From the NCBI GenBank assembly GCA_023231105.1, contig JALNWB010000014.1:1-39930 (forward strand): 39,930 nucleotides of DNA, read 5' to 3'. The stretch is from Ignavibacteriaceae bacterium. Lineage in GTDB: Bacteria > Bacteroidota > Ignavibacteria > Ignavibacteriales > Ignavibacteriaceae. Each line of letters opens with the position of its first letter. The stretch's first letter is position 1. The notes beneath the pieces were generated by a model. The model did not search any database. It saw nothing but the letters and a program-made list of their open reading frames with translations, and was not told the origin of the DNA. The translations under genes were made by a program, and so were the position numbers. Shown here in pieces: positions 1-7,993 of the stretch.

Positions 1-332
1 AATTTCGGCGGACTGATTTTTTCCATCGGATTATTTTGAATGTAATTAGAAAGAAAAAGAAAAGTGAAAAATCCTTTAAGGGAAGAAAAGTAGCGCGCGA
101 TTGAAGAATTTGTTAATCCGGCTCCATGCAGTTGCGAAAAAAAACTGTTTATATTTTGAAAAGTAATTTCATCAAGGTCTTTAATATTTTCTAATTCGAG
201 AAAAGCAAAGCACGTGGAAAGATCGTTATTATACGCGGTAGTTGTGTTATCCGAAAGATTTCGTTCAAGTTTTAGCAGAGTTAGATATTCCTTCAAAAAA
301 CTTTTGTAAAAAGTTTCGCTGCGGTCACTCAC
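1..332 (-). CDS. Xer-type tyrosine recombinase, N-terminal part (cut by window edge)
   Basis: The reading frame starts at GTG 330-332 and runs off the left edge after 110 codons, so only the N-terminal part is present. It begins MSDRSETFYKSF and continues with a SAM-like core-binding domain (YLTLLKLERNLSDNT, then SIARYFSSLKGFFTFL), the DNA-clasping domain of XerC/XerD recombinases. These enzymes resolve chromosome dimers at dif with the division protein FtsK. The catalytic domain (R...HxxR...Y) lies outside the window, so XerC, XerD or another integrase cannot be told apart. The GTG start overlaps the stop of the upstream 7TM-HD gene by 8 bases, which suggests translational coupling. Family assignment is good; activity is inferred. 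Confidence 0.85.
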   Translation of the reverse strand, partial: MSDRSETFYKSFLKEYLTLLKLERNLSDNTTTAYNNDLSTCFAFLELENIKDLDEITFQNINSFFSQLHGAGLTNSSIARYFSSLKGFFTFLFLSNYIQNNPMEKISPPK

Positions 333-2484
333 TTTTTTCCATTTCTTCCTGTTTCGGATAACGAATTCTTCGGTGATGCTGCCCGAGCAGAATACTGCCA
401 AATACATTTTTTATTTTTCTAATATCGCCAAAGGTTAAAGGTGATTCATCAAGCTGCTTATCGCTAATCCGTTCATTAATTAAATTTGAGATCAAGTTTT
501 CTACTTTCTCAATATCGGGTTCGGGGATGGAACGCACTGCCGACTCACAAGTATCGGCAAGCATAACGATTGCGGTTTCTTTGGTCTGCGGCTTTGGTCC
601 CGGGTAACGATATTTTGCGGAGTCAACTTTTTCTTCGCCGTACAACTTAATCGCTTTGTCATAAAAATATTTTATCATTGTTGTCCCGTGATGCTGCGGA
701 ATGAAATCAATTATTTCCTGCGGAAGCTGATCTTCTTTTGCAATTTCAACTCCTTGTAAAACGTGGTCCGAAATAATCTTTGCACTTTCTTCGGGAGAAA
801 TTTCTTCATGTATATTGGTTGTCGTTAATTGATTTTCAACAAAATAATTTGGTGAAATAGTTTTTCCTATATCATGATAATAAGCTCCAACGCGCGCCAA
901 AAGCGGGTTTGCCCCAACTATCTCTGCTGCAGCTTCGGCAAGCGTTCCCATGGTAAGGGAATGATTAAATGATCCTGGCGCCTTCCGCGCTAAATCCTTC
1001 AACAGAGGTCTATCAAAGTTAGAAAGCTCCAGCAAAGTTAAGTCTGTTGTAATTTTAAAAATACGTTCGAAGAAAATCAAGAGACCATAAGTTAAAATCG
1101 GACTGATTAAGGCGTTGGTTCCGGCAAAAGATAATTCAACAATAATTTTCTGCCAGGATTCAAACCGCTCAAAACCAAAAGCAATAATCGTTACCGCATA
1201 ACCAAGTAGAATAAAAAGAAACGAACGAAAAATCTGCGTCCTATTTTTTATATCGCGTACAGAATAAACAGAAAGAACTCCTGCGATAATATTCATGATG
1301 ACAAAGGGATAATCGTTGCCGCGAAGCGCACCGCAAATTAGTGAGGTGATAACTGTACTGTAAAATCCTACACGTGAGTCAAAGATTATCGTCATTAGCA
1401 TAGAAACCGTGGGAATGAAGATAAGTAACCGCGCTCCGTCGGGAATGCTTATTTGATTGAAGAGAAATGTTACCAATGCGACCCACAAAATTAAAATTGC
1501 GAAAATCGTAATCTTCAGATTGTTTTTATAAATTCCTTTCCTAAAAAGAAAAATGTAAATGCTCGGCAAAATAAGAATGGAAAGAATGTGCAGAAATTTT
1601 CCGAGCCATTGGAGAAATAATCCCCCCTCACCAATAGCTTCTCCTTTAGCAATTTTGTAGGAATCAATTTTAAGTTTCGTGTCAGCATTAACCCGGTCAT
1701 GCTTGGCGATAATTCTCTCGTTCTCATTTACAATGCCGGCATATTTTGAAACTTTGTGTTGAATTATTTCTAATTCTTCATCAGTTAACCGCTGACTAAA
1801 TTTTAAATTCGGAACCAGATAATAAGTGCTTAATTCAATTAACGCCCTTTTGATTTCAGCGCGATAAGGCTTTTTGTTAAAATAATTTTCCGTATATGCG
1901 GCAGCAAGCGAACGGTTAAGAAAATGAAATTTATTATCAATGCGGTCAACATTGCCTGTTCTTATTGTAATAATATTTTTAGAAATTTCGTCGTATGATA
2001 AATCTAAAAATCCCCGTTGTTTTACTTCAGCAAGCACCCGCCTAACCTCATCAAAATATTGATGCAAATACTGAAAGTTTTTTTCGCTTATAGAAAAGAA
2101 TGTCTCTTTTGTGTTTTCGAAAAGAAAGGAAAAAACATCCGATAACTTTTTTTTGTTTTTTCTTATTAGCGGAAATTCTTCTCTCATCTGTTTCTCCAAT
2201 TGATTGAGAGAATCAAAATTATTTTTTACCTCCGTGTCGTCACTAATAAAAACAGGATAAATACTGTTTTTAGCTTTCTCAAGTTCATTTTTATACGTTT
2301 CCGGTTGTTTAATAATCGGGAAACTGAATGAGGCAATCAAATCATCCTGTATCCATATCGATCCCACGGTTACTTCGGATTCCAGCGATTCTCCTTTCGG
2401 GAAAAAGAATGAAATAACTATTGCCGTTACAATAACGATAAGGATTTTATATCGTTTACCGCTTAATAATTTTTGTTTAGACAT
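325..2484 (-). CDS. pgpH: 7TM-HD (PgpH/YqfF-type) membrane HD phosphohydrolase
   Basis: This is a 719-residue membrane protein with the full architecture of the 7TMR-HD family. A single N-terminal membrane segment (about 13-29) is followed by a large extracytoplasmic region (about 30-290), a cluster of membrane helices (about 295-475) and a cytoplasmic HD domain (about 495-700). HD-domain metal ligands visible include His508, the His537-Asp538 pair in YYHDIGK, His574, His598-His599 and Asp644. Listeria PgpH of this family hydrolyses cyclic di-AMP to pApA, so a c-di-AMP phosphodiesterase is the best guess here, but the substrate is not shown by sequence alone. The start is ATG 2482-2484, with no clear Shine-Dalgarno sequence. 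The downstream recombinase gene overlaps its stop. Confidence 0.9.
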   Translation of the reverse strand: MSKQKLLSGKRYKILIVIVTAIVISFFFPKGESLESEVTVGSIWIQDDLIASFSFPIIKQPETYKNELEKAKNSIYPVFISDDTEVKNNFDSLNQLEKQMREEFPLIRKNKKKLSDVFSFLFENTKETFFSISEKNFQYLHQYFDEVRRVLAEVKQRGFLDLSYDEISKNIITIRTGNVDRIDNKFHFLNRSLAAAYTENYFNKKPYRAEIKRALIELSTYYLVPNLKFSQRLTDEELEIIQHKVSKYAGIVNENERIIAKHDRVNADTKLKIDSYKIAKGEAIGEGGLFLQWLGKFLHILSILILPSIYIFLFRKGIYKNNLKITIFAILILWVALVTFLFNQISIPDGARLLIFIPTVSMLMTIIFDSRVGFYSTVITSLICGALRGNDYPFVIMNIIAGVLSVYSVRDIKNRTQIFRSFLFILLGYAVTIIAFGFERFESWQKIIVELSFAGTNALISPILTYGLLIFFERIFKITTDLTLLELSNFDRPLLKDLARKAPGSFNHSLTMGTLAEAAAEIVGANPLLARVGAYYHDIGKTISPNYFVENQLTTTNIHEEISPEESAKIISDHVLQGVEIAKEDQLPQEIIDFIPQHHGTTMIKYFYDKAIKLYGEEKVDSAKYRYPGPKPQTKETAIVMLADTCESAVRSIPEPDIEKVENLISNLINERISDKQLDESPLTFGDIRKIKNVFGSILLGQHHRRIRYPKQEEMEKSE

Positions 2485-2488
2485 AAGG

Positions 2489-2642
2489 TTATGATTTTTT
2501 AGCTTTTAAAACCATTTCTAAAAATTCCGCCGTGCCATCCTCAATATTTGTTCTTTTCAATTTCTCCCCGGTCATTTAAGAGTGTTCCATCACGATCAAA
2601 AAGAACGAGTTTAATATTTTTTAAACACGATTTACTAATCAT
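2489..2642 (-). pseudogene. Decayed HAD-superfamily phosphatase fragment
   Basis: From ATG 2640-2642 the minus strand reads MISKSCLKNI followed by KLVLFDRDGTLLND, which contains the HAD catalytic motif I (DxDGT). It stops at TGA 2541-2543 after 33 codons. A shift to another frame near the motif gives EKLKRTNIEDGTAEFLEMVL, which resembles the next stretch of a HAD phosphatase and ends at TAA 2489-2491. The piece is about 50 residues in total, against 150-220 for a working enzyme, and motifs II-IV are missing. It is therefore read as a truncated and frameshifted N-terminal remnant. It sits between the symporter gene and the 7TM-HD gene in the same orientation. A sequencing error could explain the frameshift but not the truncation. 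Confidence 0.6.
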
Positions 2643-2739
2643 AATTTTACTTTACTGAATGCAAATAGATATTTTATAACTTTAGAGAAAAGAACTAATC
2701 AAAAATACAGCGGGAAGTTAGAATTTCAACATAAATTTA

Positions 2740-4221
2740 TTAACGTTGTTTCTTCGGATTTGTAGCCGGCATTAACAAATGGCTAAGATTGCCAACAATA
2801 ATTGTAACCGTACAACCGATAAATGTGTGCCATGTAAAATCGATAGTAGTGAATTGCAAAACCAAAATCATAGAAATGATGCCGCAAATAAACCCGATGA
2901 ATGCGTCACGCTGGTTTATCTTTTTAAAGAGCAGTCCAAGGAAAAACGTTCCAAGCAATCCGCCGTAAGTAAAGGATGCAATTTTTAAACCAAGTTCAAC
3001 AACGGGATTTTTTGTGTCGGTGAAAAGCATTGCGCCCCCGATAAGTATCAATCCCCAAATCAGCGTAAATACTTTTGACCAAAACATTTCTTTTCTTTCG
3101 GAATGTTTTTTTTCAAATGAAGAATTTTTAAATAAATCCAAATAACTTGATGAAGCAAGAGAACTTATTGATGAGGCAAGTGTTCCCATTGCAGAGGCTA
3201 AAACTCCGGCAATAACAATTCCGGAAAATCCTTTTGGTAATTCTTCAATTATAAATTTAGGGAAAATTTCATCGGAGGATTGAAGTCCAAGTTGCTGAAA
3301 AGGAACTCCGTGATAAAATGCGTAAAGACAAATTCCTAAAAACAAAAAAAAGCCGAACTGAAGCACAATAAACGAGGCATCTAATAATAATGCTTTTTGA
3401 CTTTCGCGTTTTGATTTGCAGCCAAGCAGCCGCTGCACCAACAACTGATCAGTTCCGTGCGATGCCATGGTTAAAAATGTTCCGCCAAGTACACCGCCGA
3501 TAAGCGTGTATGGTGCGCTTAAAAATTCCCAGAATGAAGAGCCGAACTGAAAATTAAAAACTTCAAATTTATTTCCGTTCATTGCGGCATAAGCAAACAC
3601 ATCACCAAAACCATTTGGTAGATTTGCAACAATAATTACAAGCGATACCACCGCGCCGGAAAGATAAATAAAAAGCTGCACAACATCCATTGCAACAACC
3701 GCTTTCAATCCTCCAACATATGTATAAACCAGTGTGAACGCACCAATAATAAAAATTGATGTTGCATAATCATATCCCGTAATTAAATGAACCGGGATAG
3801 CGGTAGCAAACAATCTTACTCCGGAAGCAAGAACACGTGTTGAAAGAAAAACAGATGAAGTGAATTTTCTAAGTGAAGAGCCGAACCGTTTCCCCAAAAA
3901 ATCGTAAGCTGTTTCTAAATCACCGCGGTAATAAGCAGGGATAAAAACAAAACTAACGATTATCCTTCCGATGAAGTAACCAAAAACAAGTTGTAAAAAA
4001 TGGAAATTACTTTTGTAGGCAAGTCCCGGGATGCTGATAAATGTAAGTGTGCTAGTTTCGCTTGCTACAATGGAAAAACCGACGGACCACCACGATAAAT
4101 TTTTCCCGCCCAAAAAATAATCTTTTGCGTTTTTCTGTTTAGCGCCGATGATTACTCCGGCAGCGGTTACTCCTAAAAGATAACCGATGATAATGATGTA
4201 ATCAAGAAGATTTCCTTGCAA
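2740..4221 (-). CDS. Sodium:solute symporter (SSS family)
   Basis: This is a 493-residue protein made almost wholly of hydrophobic helices (about 13), as in the SSS/SLC5 family. The family hallmark at the N-terminus is seen: GAKQKNAKDYFLGGKNLSWW then SIVASETSTLTFISIPGLAY. It imports a small organic solute with Na+ across the inner membrane. The closest look is to the sugar/inositol/sialate type rather than proline PutP, but the substrate cannot be named. The start used is TTG 4219-4221, 8 bases after the STAS gene stop, and gives the usual N-terminus 'LDYIIIIGYL'. It is the last gene of the run that starts with the GlmU-like gene. Confidence 0.9.
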   Translation of the reverse strand: MQGNLLDYIIIIGYLLGVTAAGVIIGAKQKNAKDYFLGGKNLSWWSVGFSIVASETSTLTFISIPGLAYKSNFHFLQLVFGYFIGRIIVSFVFIPAYYRGDLETAYDFLGKRFGSSLRKFTSSVFLSTRVLASGVRLFATAIPVHLITGYDYATSIFIIGAFTLVYTYVGGLKAVVAMDVVQLFIYLSGAVVSLVIIVANLPNGFGDVFAYAAMNGNKFEVFNFQFGSSFWEFLSAPYTLIGGVLGGTFLTMASHGTDQLLVQRLLGCKSKRESQKALLLDASFIVLQFGFFLFLGICLYAFYHGVPFQQLGLQSSDEIFPKFIIEELPKGFSGIVIAGVLASAMGTLASSISSLASSSYLDLFKNSSFEKKHSERKEMFWSKVFTLIWGLILIGGAMLFTDTKNPVVELGLKIASFTYGGLLGTFFLGLLFKKINQRDAFIGFICGIISMILVLQFTTIDFTWHTFIGCTVTIIVGNLSHLLMPATNPKKQR

Positions 4222-4229
4222 GAAAAAAC

Positions 4230-4577
4230 TTATGCGTTATTGAATTCTTGAATAGCCGCTTCAACATCGTCACAAATAAAAAGGACGCGGTGAAGTTGTG
4301 TAATCCTGATAAGCGAAAGAATTTTTTCGGAAGAAGTGATTATCGCGAGCTTTCCCCCGACAGCGTTACTCAACCGGTTGGCAACTAATAAAGCGCTTAA
4401 GCCGGAACTATCGCACGATTCAACATCATTAAGATCGATGATAAGATTAGTTTCACCTTCACCCTTAATTAAAAGAGTTACTTCGGCTTTCACTAAACCG
4501 GAAATATTGGCGTCTAACTTTTTTTCTTTTAAATGAAAGACGGAAATGTTGTCTAAGTGTTTTACTTCAAAATTCAT
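4230..4577 (-). CDS. STAS-domain protein (anti-anti-sigma factor-like)
   Basis: This 115-residue protein consists of one STAS domain. The hallmark segment IIDLNDVESCDSSGLSALL is present, with Ser57-Ser58 at the place where SpoIIAA-type anti-anti-sigma factors are phosphorylated by an RsbW/SpoIIAB kinase. Such proteins release a sigma factor or act in partner-switching modules. No kinase, phosphatase or sigma factor gene is nearby, so the partner is unknown. The gene lies 3 bases after the stop of the unrecognised gene upstream and 8 bases before the symporter start, so it is likely co-transcribed with ligA. The start is ATG 4575-4577 with no clear Shine-Dalgarno sequence. Confidence 0.88.
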   Translation of the reverse strand: MNFEVKHLDNISVFHLKEKKLDANISGLVKAEVTLLIKGEGETNLIIDLNDVESCDSSGLSALLVANRLSNAVGGKLAIITSSEKILSLIRITQLHRVLFICDDVEAAIQEFNNA

Positions 4578-4580
4578 AGT

Positions 4581-5102
4581 TTAATATAATAATTGTAGAC
4601 AATTTAAGAAAATTTTATAAAAATCAATTGGGTTGTGGCCATCAACTGAAATTTGCACGCCGTACACTTTATCGTTCCCGGGAACCGCTAATCCAATTTT
4701 TATTTCAGCCGGCAATTGATCCGCACAAAATTTTTGAAATAGAGAAGATTCTTTCTCCAGCGAAATTAAAGCATCATAAGAATAAATTTTTAACCGGCGC
4801 AAAAGTTTTATCTTCGGAAAACCAAACTTGTTTTTGTCTGTCGGATAGTATTCTTCAATCCGGTAACGACTTTTGTCTTTGATTAAATGCATCGCCAAAT
4901 TATTCAAAACCAAAGTAACATGTAGCTTTTTAGAAAGAAGAAATTCGGCAATGGATAAAGCATTTTGAAAATCGGTTTCATCTTCAGGCATAAGCAACAC
5001 AAAATTTTTCGCACCGGAAAGAACTCCGTTAAATTTTTTCACTACACCTTTGCGACGTGCAGCCATTAAAGAAAAGTAGATATTGGCGAAAAATTTTTTC
5101 AT
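4581..5102 (-). CDS. Unrecognised 173-residue protein coupled to ligA
   Basis: I do not recognise this protein with confidence. It is a mixed alpha/beta protein with a basic N-terminus (MAARRKGVVKKF) and strand-helix patterns such as AKNFVLLMPEDETDFQNAL and LLSKKLHVTLVL. The pattern is somewhat like half of a GT-B/heptosyltransferase Rossmann fold and like small uncharacterised Bacteroidota proteins in similar settings. There is no signal peptide and no membrane segment. Its ATG overlaps the ligA stop by 4 bases (ATGA arrangement), so the two are translationally coupled, and the STAS gene follows after 3 bases. The codon usage looks like its neighbours. It is a real gene by context, but its function is open. 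Confidence 0.75.
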   Translation of the reverse strand: MKKFFANIYFSLMAARRKGVVKKFNGVLSGAKNFVLLMPEDETDFQNALSIAEFLLSKKLHVTLVLNNLAMHLIKDKSRYRIEEYYPTDKNKFGFPKIKLLRRLKIYSYDALISLEKESSLFQKFCADQLPAEIKIGLAVPGNDKVYGVQISVDGHNPIDFYKIFLNCLQLLY

Positions 5103-7126
5103 GTGCCTAACACGCTTTTTAACATTTCAAGAAAATCATTTTCAGAAAGAATTTTTATCCCGAGGGATTTCGCTTTTTCCAACTTTGAACCTGCAGCTTC
5201 TCCGGAAAGAACAAAATCAGTTTTTTTGCTTACACTGGAAATCACTTTCCCGCCAAAGCTGATTATTTTTTCACCGGCTTCTTCCCGGCTGAAATTTTCC
5301 AACGCCCCGGTTAACACAAATGATTTATTGGTAAAAACATTTTCAGTAATTATTTTTTTCTCCGAGGAAAAAACAAGTCCGTGTTTTTGCAGACGCTCAA
5401 TAATAAGCAGGTTTTTTTCATCACTAAAAAACTGTAAAATGCTTTCGGCAATACTTTCACCAATTTCAAAAACGTTTGTTAATTCTTCCTTTGAAGCCTT
5501 TTGCAAATTTTCCAAAGAAAGAAAATGATCTGCTAATTTTTTTGCAACTCCGGCTCCAACGTAGCGAATACCAATCGCAAAAAGTACTTTCGCAAAAGGC
5601 TGCTGTTTACTTTTTTCAATTGAAGAAAGAAGATTATCGATGCTTTTTTCTCCGAGCCGTTCAATTTGAATTAATTCTTCTCGATGAAATTTTAGATCGT
5701 AAATATCCGCAGCATTTTTTAAGAATTTTTTTTCTACAAATAAATCTACCAGCGCTTCGCCGAGACCTTCAATATCCATCGCAGTTCGCGAAGCAAAGTG
5801 TTCAAGTTTACCCTTTATTTGTGCGGGGCATTCCAGATTTTCACAATACAACGCAACTTCATCTTCGGGTTGAAATAAAACCGAATTGCAAACGGGACAA
5901 TTTTTCGGCGGCTCGGTCGGAAGCGAATCGTCTTTTCTTTCATCCAAAAGAACCGAAACAATTTTCGGAATTACGTCTCCTCCTTTTTCGAGAACGACAA
6001 TGTCGTTCACACGAATATCTTTGCGGCGGATCTCATCCAAATTATGAAGCGTTGCCCGGCTTATTGTTGAGCCTGCAAGAAAAACCGGCTCCAACTCGGC
6101 AACAGGCGTTACGGCTCCCGTTCTGCCGACTTGCCAGGTAATCGCTTTTAACAAGGTTGTTGCCTGCTTAGCTTTAAATTTGAATGCAACTGCCCAGCGC
6201 GGAGATTTCGCAATACTTCCTAAAATATTTTGTTGGCGAATTGAATTTACTTTTATCACTGCACCATCAATTTCAAATGGAAGTGAATCACGCTGTTCTT
6301 CAAACTTGCGGCAGATTTGCAAAACTTCTTCAATTGATTTACAAACCTGAAAATCTTTATTTATTCTGAAGCCAAGCGCACTAAGTAATTCTAAATTTTC
6401 GCTTTGCTGCTGCAATTCATTTTCTTTACTCAACAAGTAGTATATAAAAATTTTCAGTGGACGCTTTGCAACCATTTGCGGATCTTGAAGTTTCAAAGTT
6501 CCGGCGGAAGAATTTCTCGGGTTGGCAAAAAGTTTTTCGCCTCGTTCTTCGCGCTCTTTATTTAACAGTTCAAAGTCCTCCATATCCATATAAATTTCGC
6601 CGCGTACTTCAATATTGTTTAGAGAATATTTCGGATGTGGATAAATTTTCAATTTCAGCGGAACGGATTTTATCGTTTTAATATTTTGTGTAATTTCTTC
6701 CCCGGTTGTTCCGTCACCACGGGTAGCCGCTGTTTTCAGTTTACCGTTTACATAATTTATACTAACGGAAGCGCCGTCAATTTTATATTCCAACACATAT
6801 TCAACTTTTTCGTGCTCACCGAGAATTTCTTTTACGCGCCTGTCAAAATCTAAAACTTCACTTTCGTTATAGGTGTTTGCCAAACTTAACATCGGGAACT
6901 GATGCGTTACCGGTTTGAATTCTTTTGTTAAATCTTTTCCAACGCGCTGGGTGGGAGAATCGGAACTGAAAAACTGCGGATTTTCCGATTCTAATTTTTC
7001 TAATTCTTTCAGCAGATGATCATATTCATAATCACTAATTAAAGGTTCGGCAAGAACGTAATAATGATAATCGTAAAGATGAATTTTTTCACGCAATTCT
7101 TGCAACAACTCTTCAACACTCTTCAT
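5099..7126 (-). CDS. ligA: NAD-dependent DNA ligase LigA
   Basis: At 675 residues this has the normal length and domain order of bacterial LigA. The Ia domain is at the N-terminus (HYYVLAEPLISDYEYD). The adenylation domain has the nucleophile Lys115 in EYKIDGAS. An OB fold follows, then a four-cysteine zinc finger (CPVC...CENLECPAQ), helix-hairpin-helix repeats (around IERLGEKSIDNLL and FAIGIRYVGAGVAKKLA) and a C-terminal BRCT domain (about 598-675). It seals nicks with 3'-OH and 5'-phosphate in replication and repair using NAD+. The start is ATG 7124-7126, 3 bases after the stop of the RodZ-like gene. No key residue appears to be missing. Confidence 0.98.
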   Translation of the reverse strand: MKSVEELLQELREKIHLYDYHYYVLAEPLISDYEYDHLLKELEKLESENPQFFSSDSPTQRVGKDLTKEFKPVTHQFPMLSLANTYNESEVLDFDRRVKEILGEHEKVEYVLEYKIDGASVSINYVNGKLKTAATRGDGTTGEEITQNIKTIKSVPLKLKIYPHPKYSLNNIEVRGEIYMDMEDFELLNKEREERGEKLFANPRNSSAGTLKLQDPQMVAKRPLKIFIYYLLSKENELQQQSENLELLSALGFRINKDFQVCKSIEEVLQICRKFEEQRDSLPFEIDGAVIKVNSIRQQNILGSIAKSPRWAVAFKFKAKQATTLLKAITWQVGRTGAVTPVAELEPVFLAGSTISRATLHNLDEIRRKDIRVNDIVVLEKGGDVIPKIVSVLLDERKDDSLPTEPPKNCPVCNSVLFQPEDEVALYCENLECPAQIKGKLEHFASRTAMDIEGLGEALVDLFVEKKFLKNAADIYDLKFHREELIQIERLGEKSIDNLLSSIEKSKQQPFAKVLFAIGIRYVGAGVAKKLADHFLSLENLQKASKEELTNVFEIGESIAESILQFFSDEKNLLIIERLQKHGLVFSSEKKIITENVFTNKSFVLTGALENFSREEAGEKIISFGGKVISSVSKKTDFVLSGEAAGSKLEKAKSLGIKILSENDFLEMLKSVLGT

Positions 7127-7129
7127 CGC

Positions 7130-7975
7130 TTATTGCTTTTGTGTTTGTGGCTGATCAAGATTTTTTATCCCCTCTTTTGTAATTTCAATTACTGCTCGTC
7201 TTGTTGAAGCCGGTTTGAATTCGAGCGGTTGATTGTTTAACAAAATTTTTACAACGCCGGGATTTCCGATCGTCATCGAAAATTTTGCAGCAGCTTTCAT
7301 CTCCACCGTTGTATTAGGATACAAAAAATATTCCTTCATAGAATCGTTATCAAAATTAACTTTAACCCACGAAGAATCTTTAGAAGTTATTGATAATACA
7401 AGGCTGTCCGAAGCAGCGGCGGCGAGAGAAGAATCAGCCGGAACGGTATATTCTTCAAACCGTTCTTTATTTTCTTGAATGGATTCTTCATACGGCCTTT
7501 CAGTTACAATCGCATCTGCACTTTGCCGTATTACAAACCAATAAATCAAAACGGATAAAACAACGAGTGCGCCGACGCCGGCACTTATAAGTTGGTTAGT
7601 AGTAAAAGAAAATTTTTTAACGGGCGTATATGGCTTTTGAAGCTGGTCATCAGTAATTAATTTTGGAGAAGATGAAACCGTGGGAATTTCTTTTGCCGTT
7701 TCTTTTTCTAATTGTTGTTCTTCAAGCGGTTTTCCTTCTTTTGCAAATTTGTATTTTTGAAGCATGGCGTTATCGTTTAGCCCGACACACTTTGCATATT
7801 CCCTGAGAAAAGATTTTATATATATATCCTCAAGAAAAGAAAAATCTCCGCTTTCCATTTTTAGAAGAAATTTCAAATCCATTTTTATTTTTACGGCAAC
7901 TTGTTCGGGAGTCAGCCGGATTTCTTCACGGGCTTTTACTAATTCTTCAGCTAATTGTTGAAACATCACGTTCAT
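7130..7975 (-). CDS. RodZ-like helix-turn-helix membrane protein
   Basis: This 281-residue protein has the RodZ layout. A cytoplasmic helix-turn-helix domain of the HTH_25 type spans about 5-70 (LAEELVKAREEIRLTPEQVA, then KMESGDFSFLEDIYIKSFLREYA). A charged linker, one membrane segment (about 129-149, ISAGVGALVVLSVLIYWFVI) and an extracytoplasmic beta domain of the DUF4115 type (about 190-270, with WVKVNFD near its start) follow. RodZ links MreB filaments to the cell-wall elongation machinery. In this lineage the same layout is common and the role is usually assumed. It lies between rsmB and ligA with gaps of 18 and 3 bases. The start is ATG 7973-7975; an internal Met at residue 4 is the alternative. 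Confidence 0.85.
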   Translation of the reverse strand: MNVMFQQLAEELVKAREEIRLTPEQVAVKIKMDLKFLLKMESGDFSFLEDIYIKSFLREYAKCVGLNDNAMLQKYKFAKEGKPLEEQQLEKETAKEIPTVSSSPKLITDDQLQKPYTPVKKFSFTTNQLISAGVGALVVLSVLIYWFVIRQSADAIVTERPYEESIQENKERFEEYTVPADSSLAAAASDSLVLSITSKDSSWVKVNFDNDSMKEYFLYPNTTVEMKAAAKFSMTIGNPGVVKILLNNQPLEFKPASTRRAVIEITKEGIKNLDQPQTQKQ

Positions 7976-7993
7976 AATGGCTACCTAAAATCT

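Noticed and set aside
5476..6141. A 221-codon open frame on the plus strand inside ligA
   Set aside because: It lies wholly opposite the conserved ligA coding sequence, has no ribosome-binding site, and its translation is rich in Gln, Leu and Arg with no domain; it is a frame shadow.
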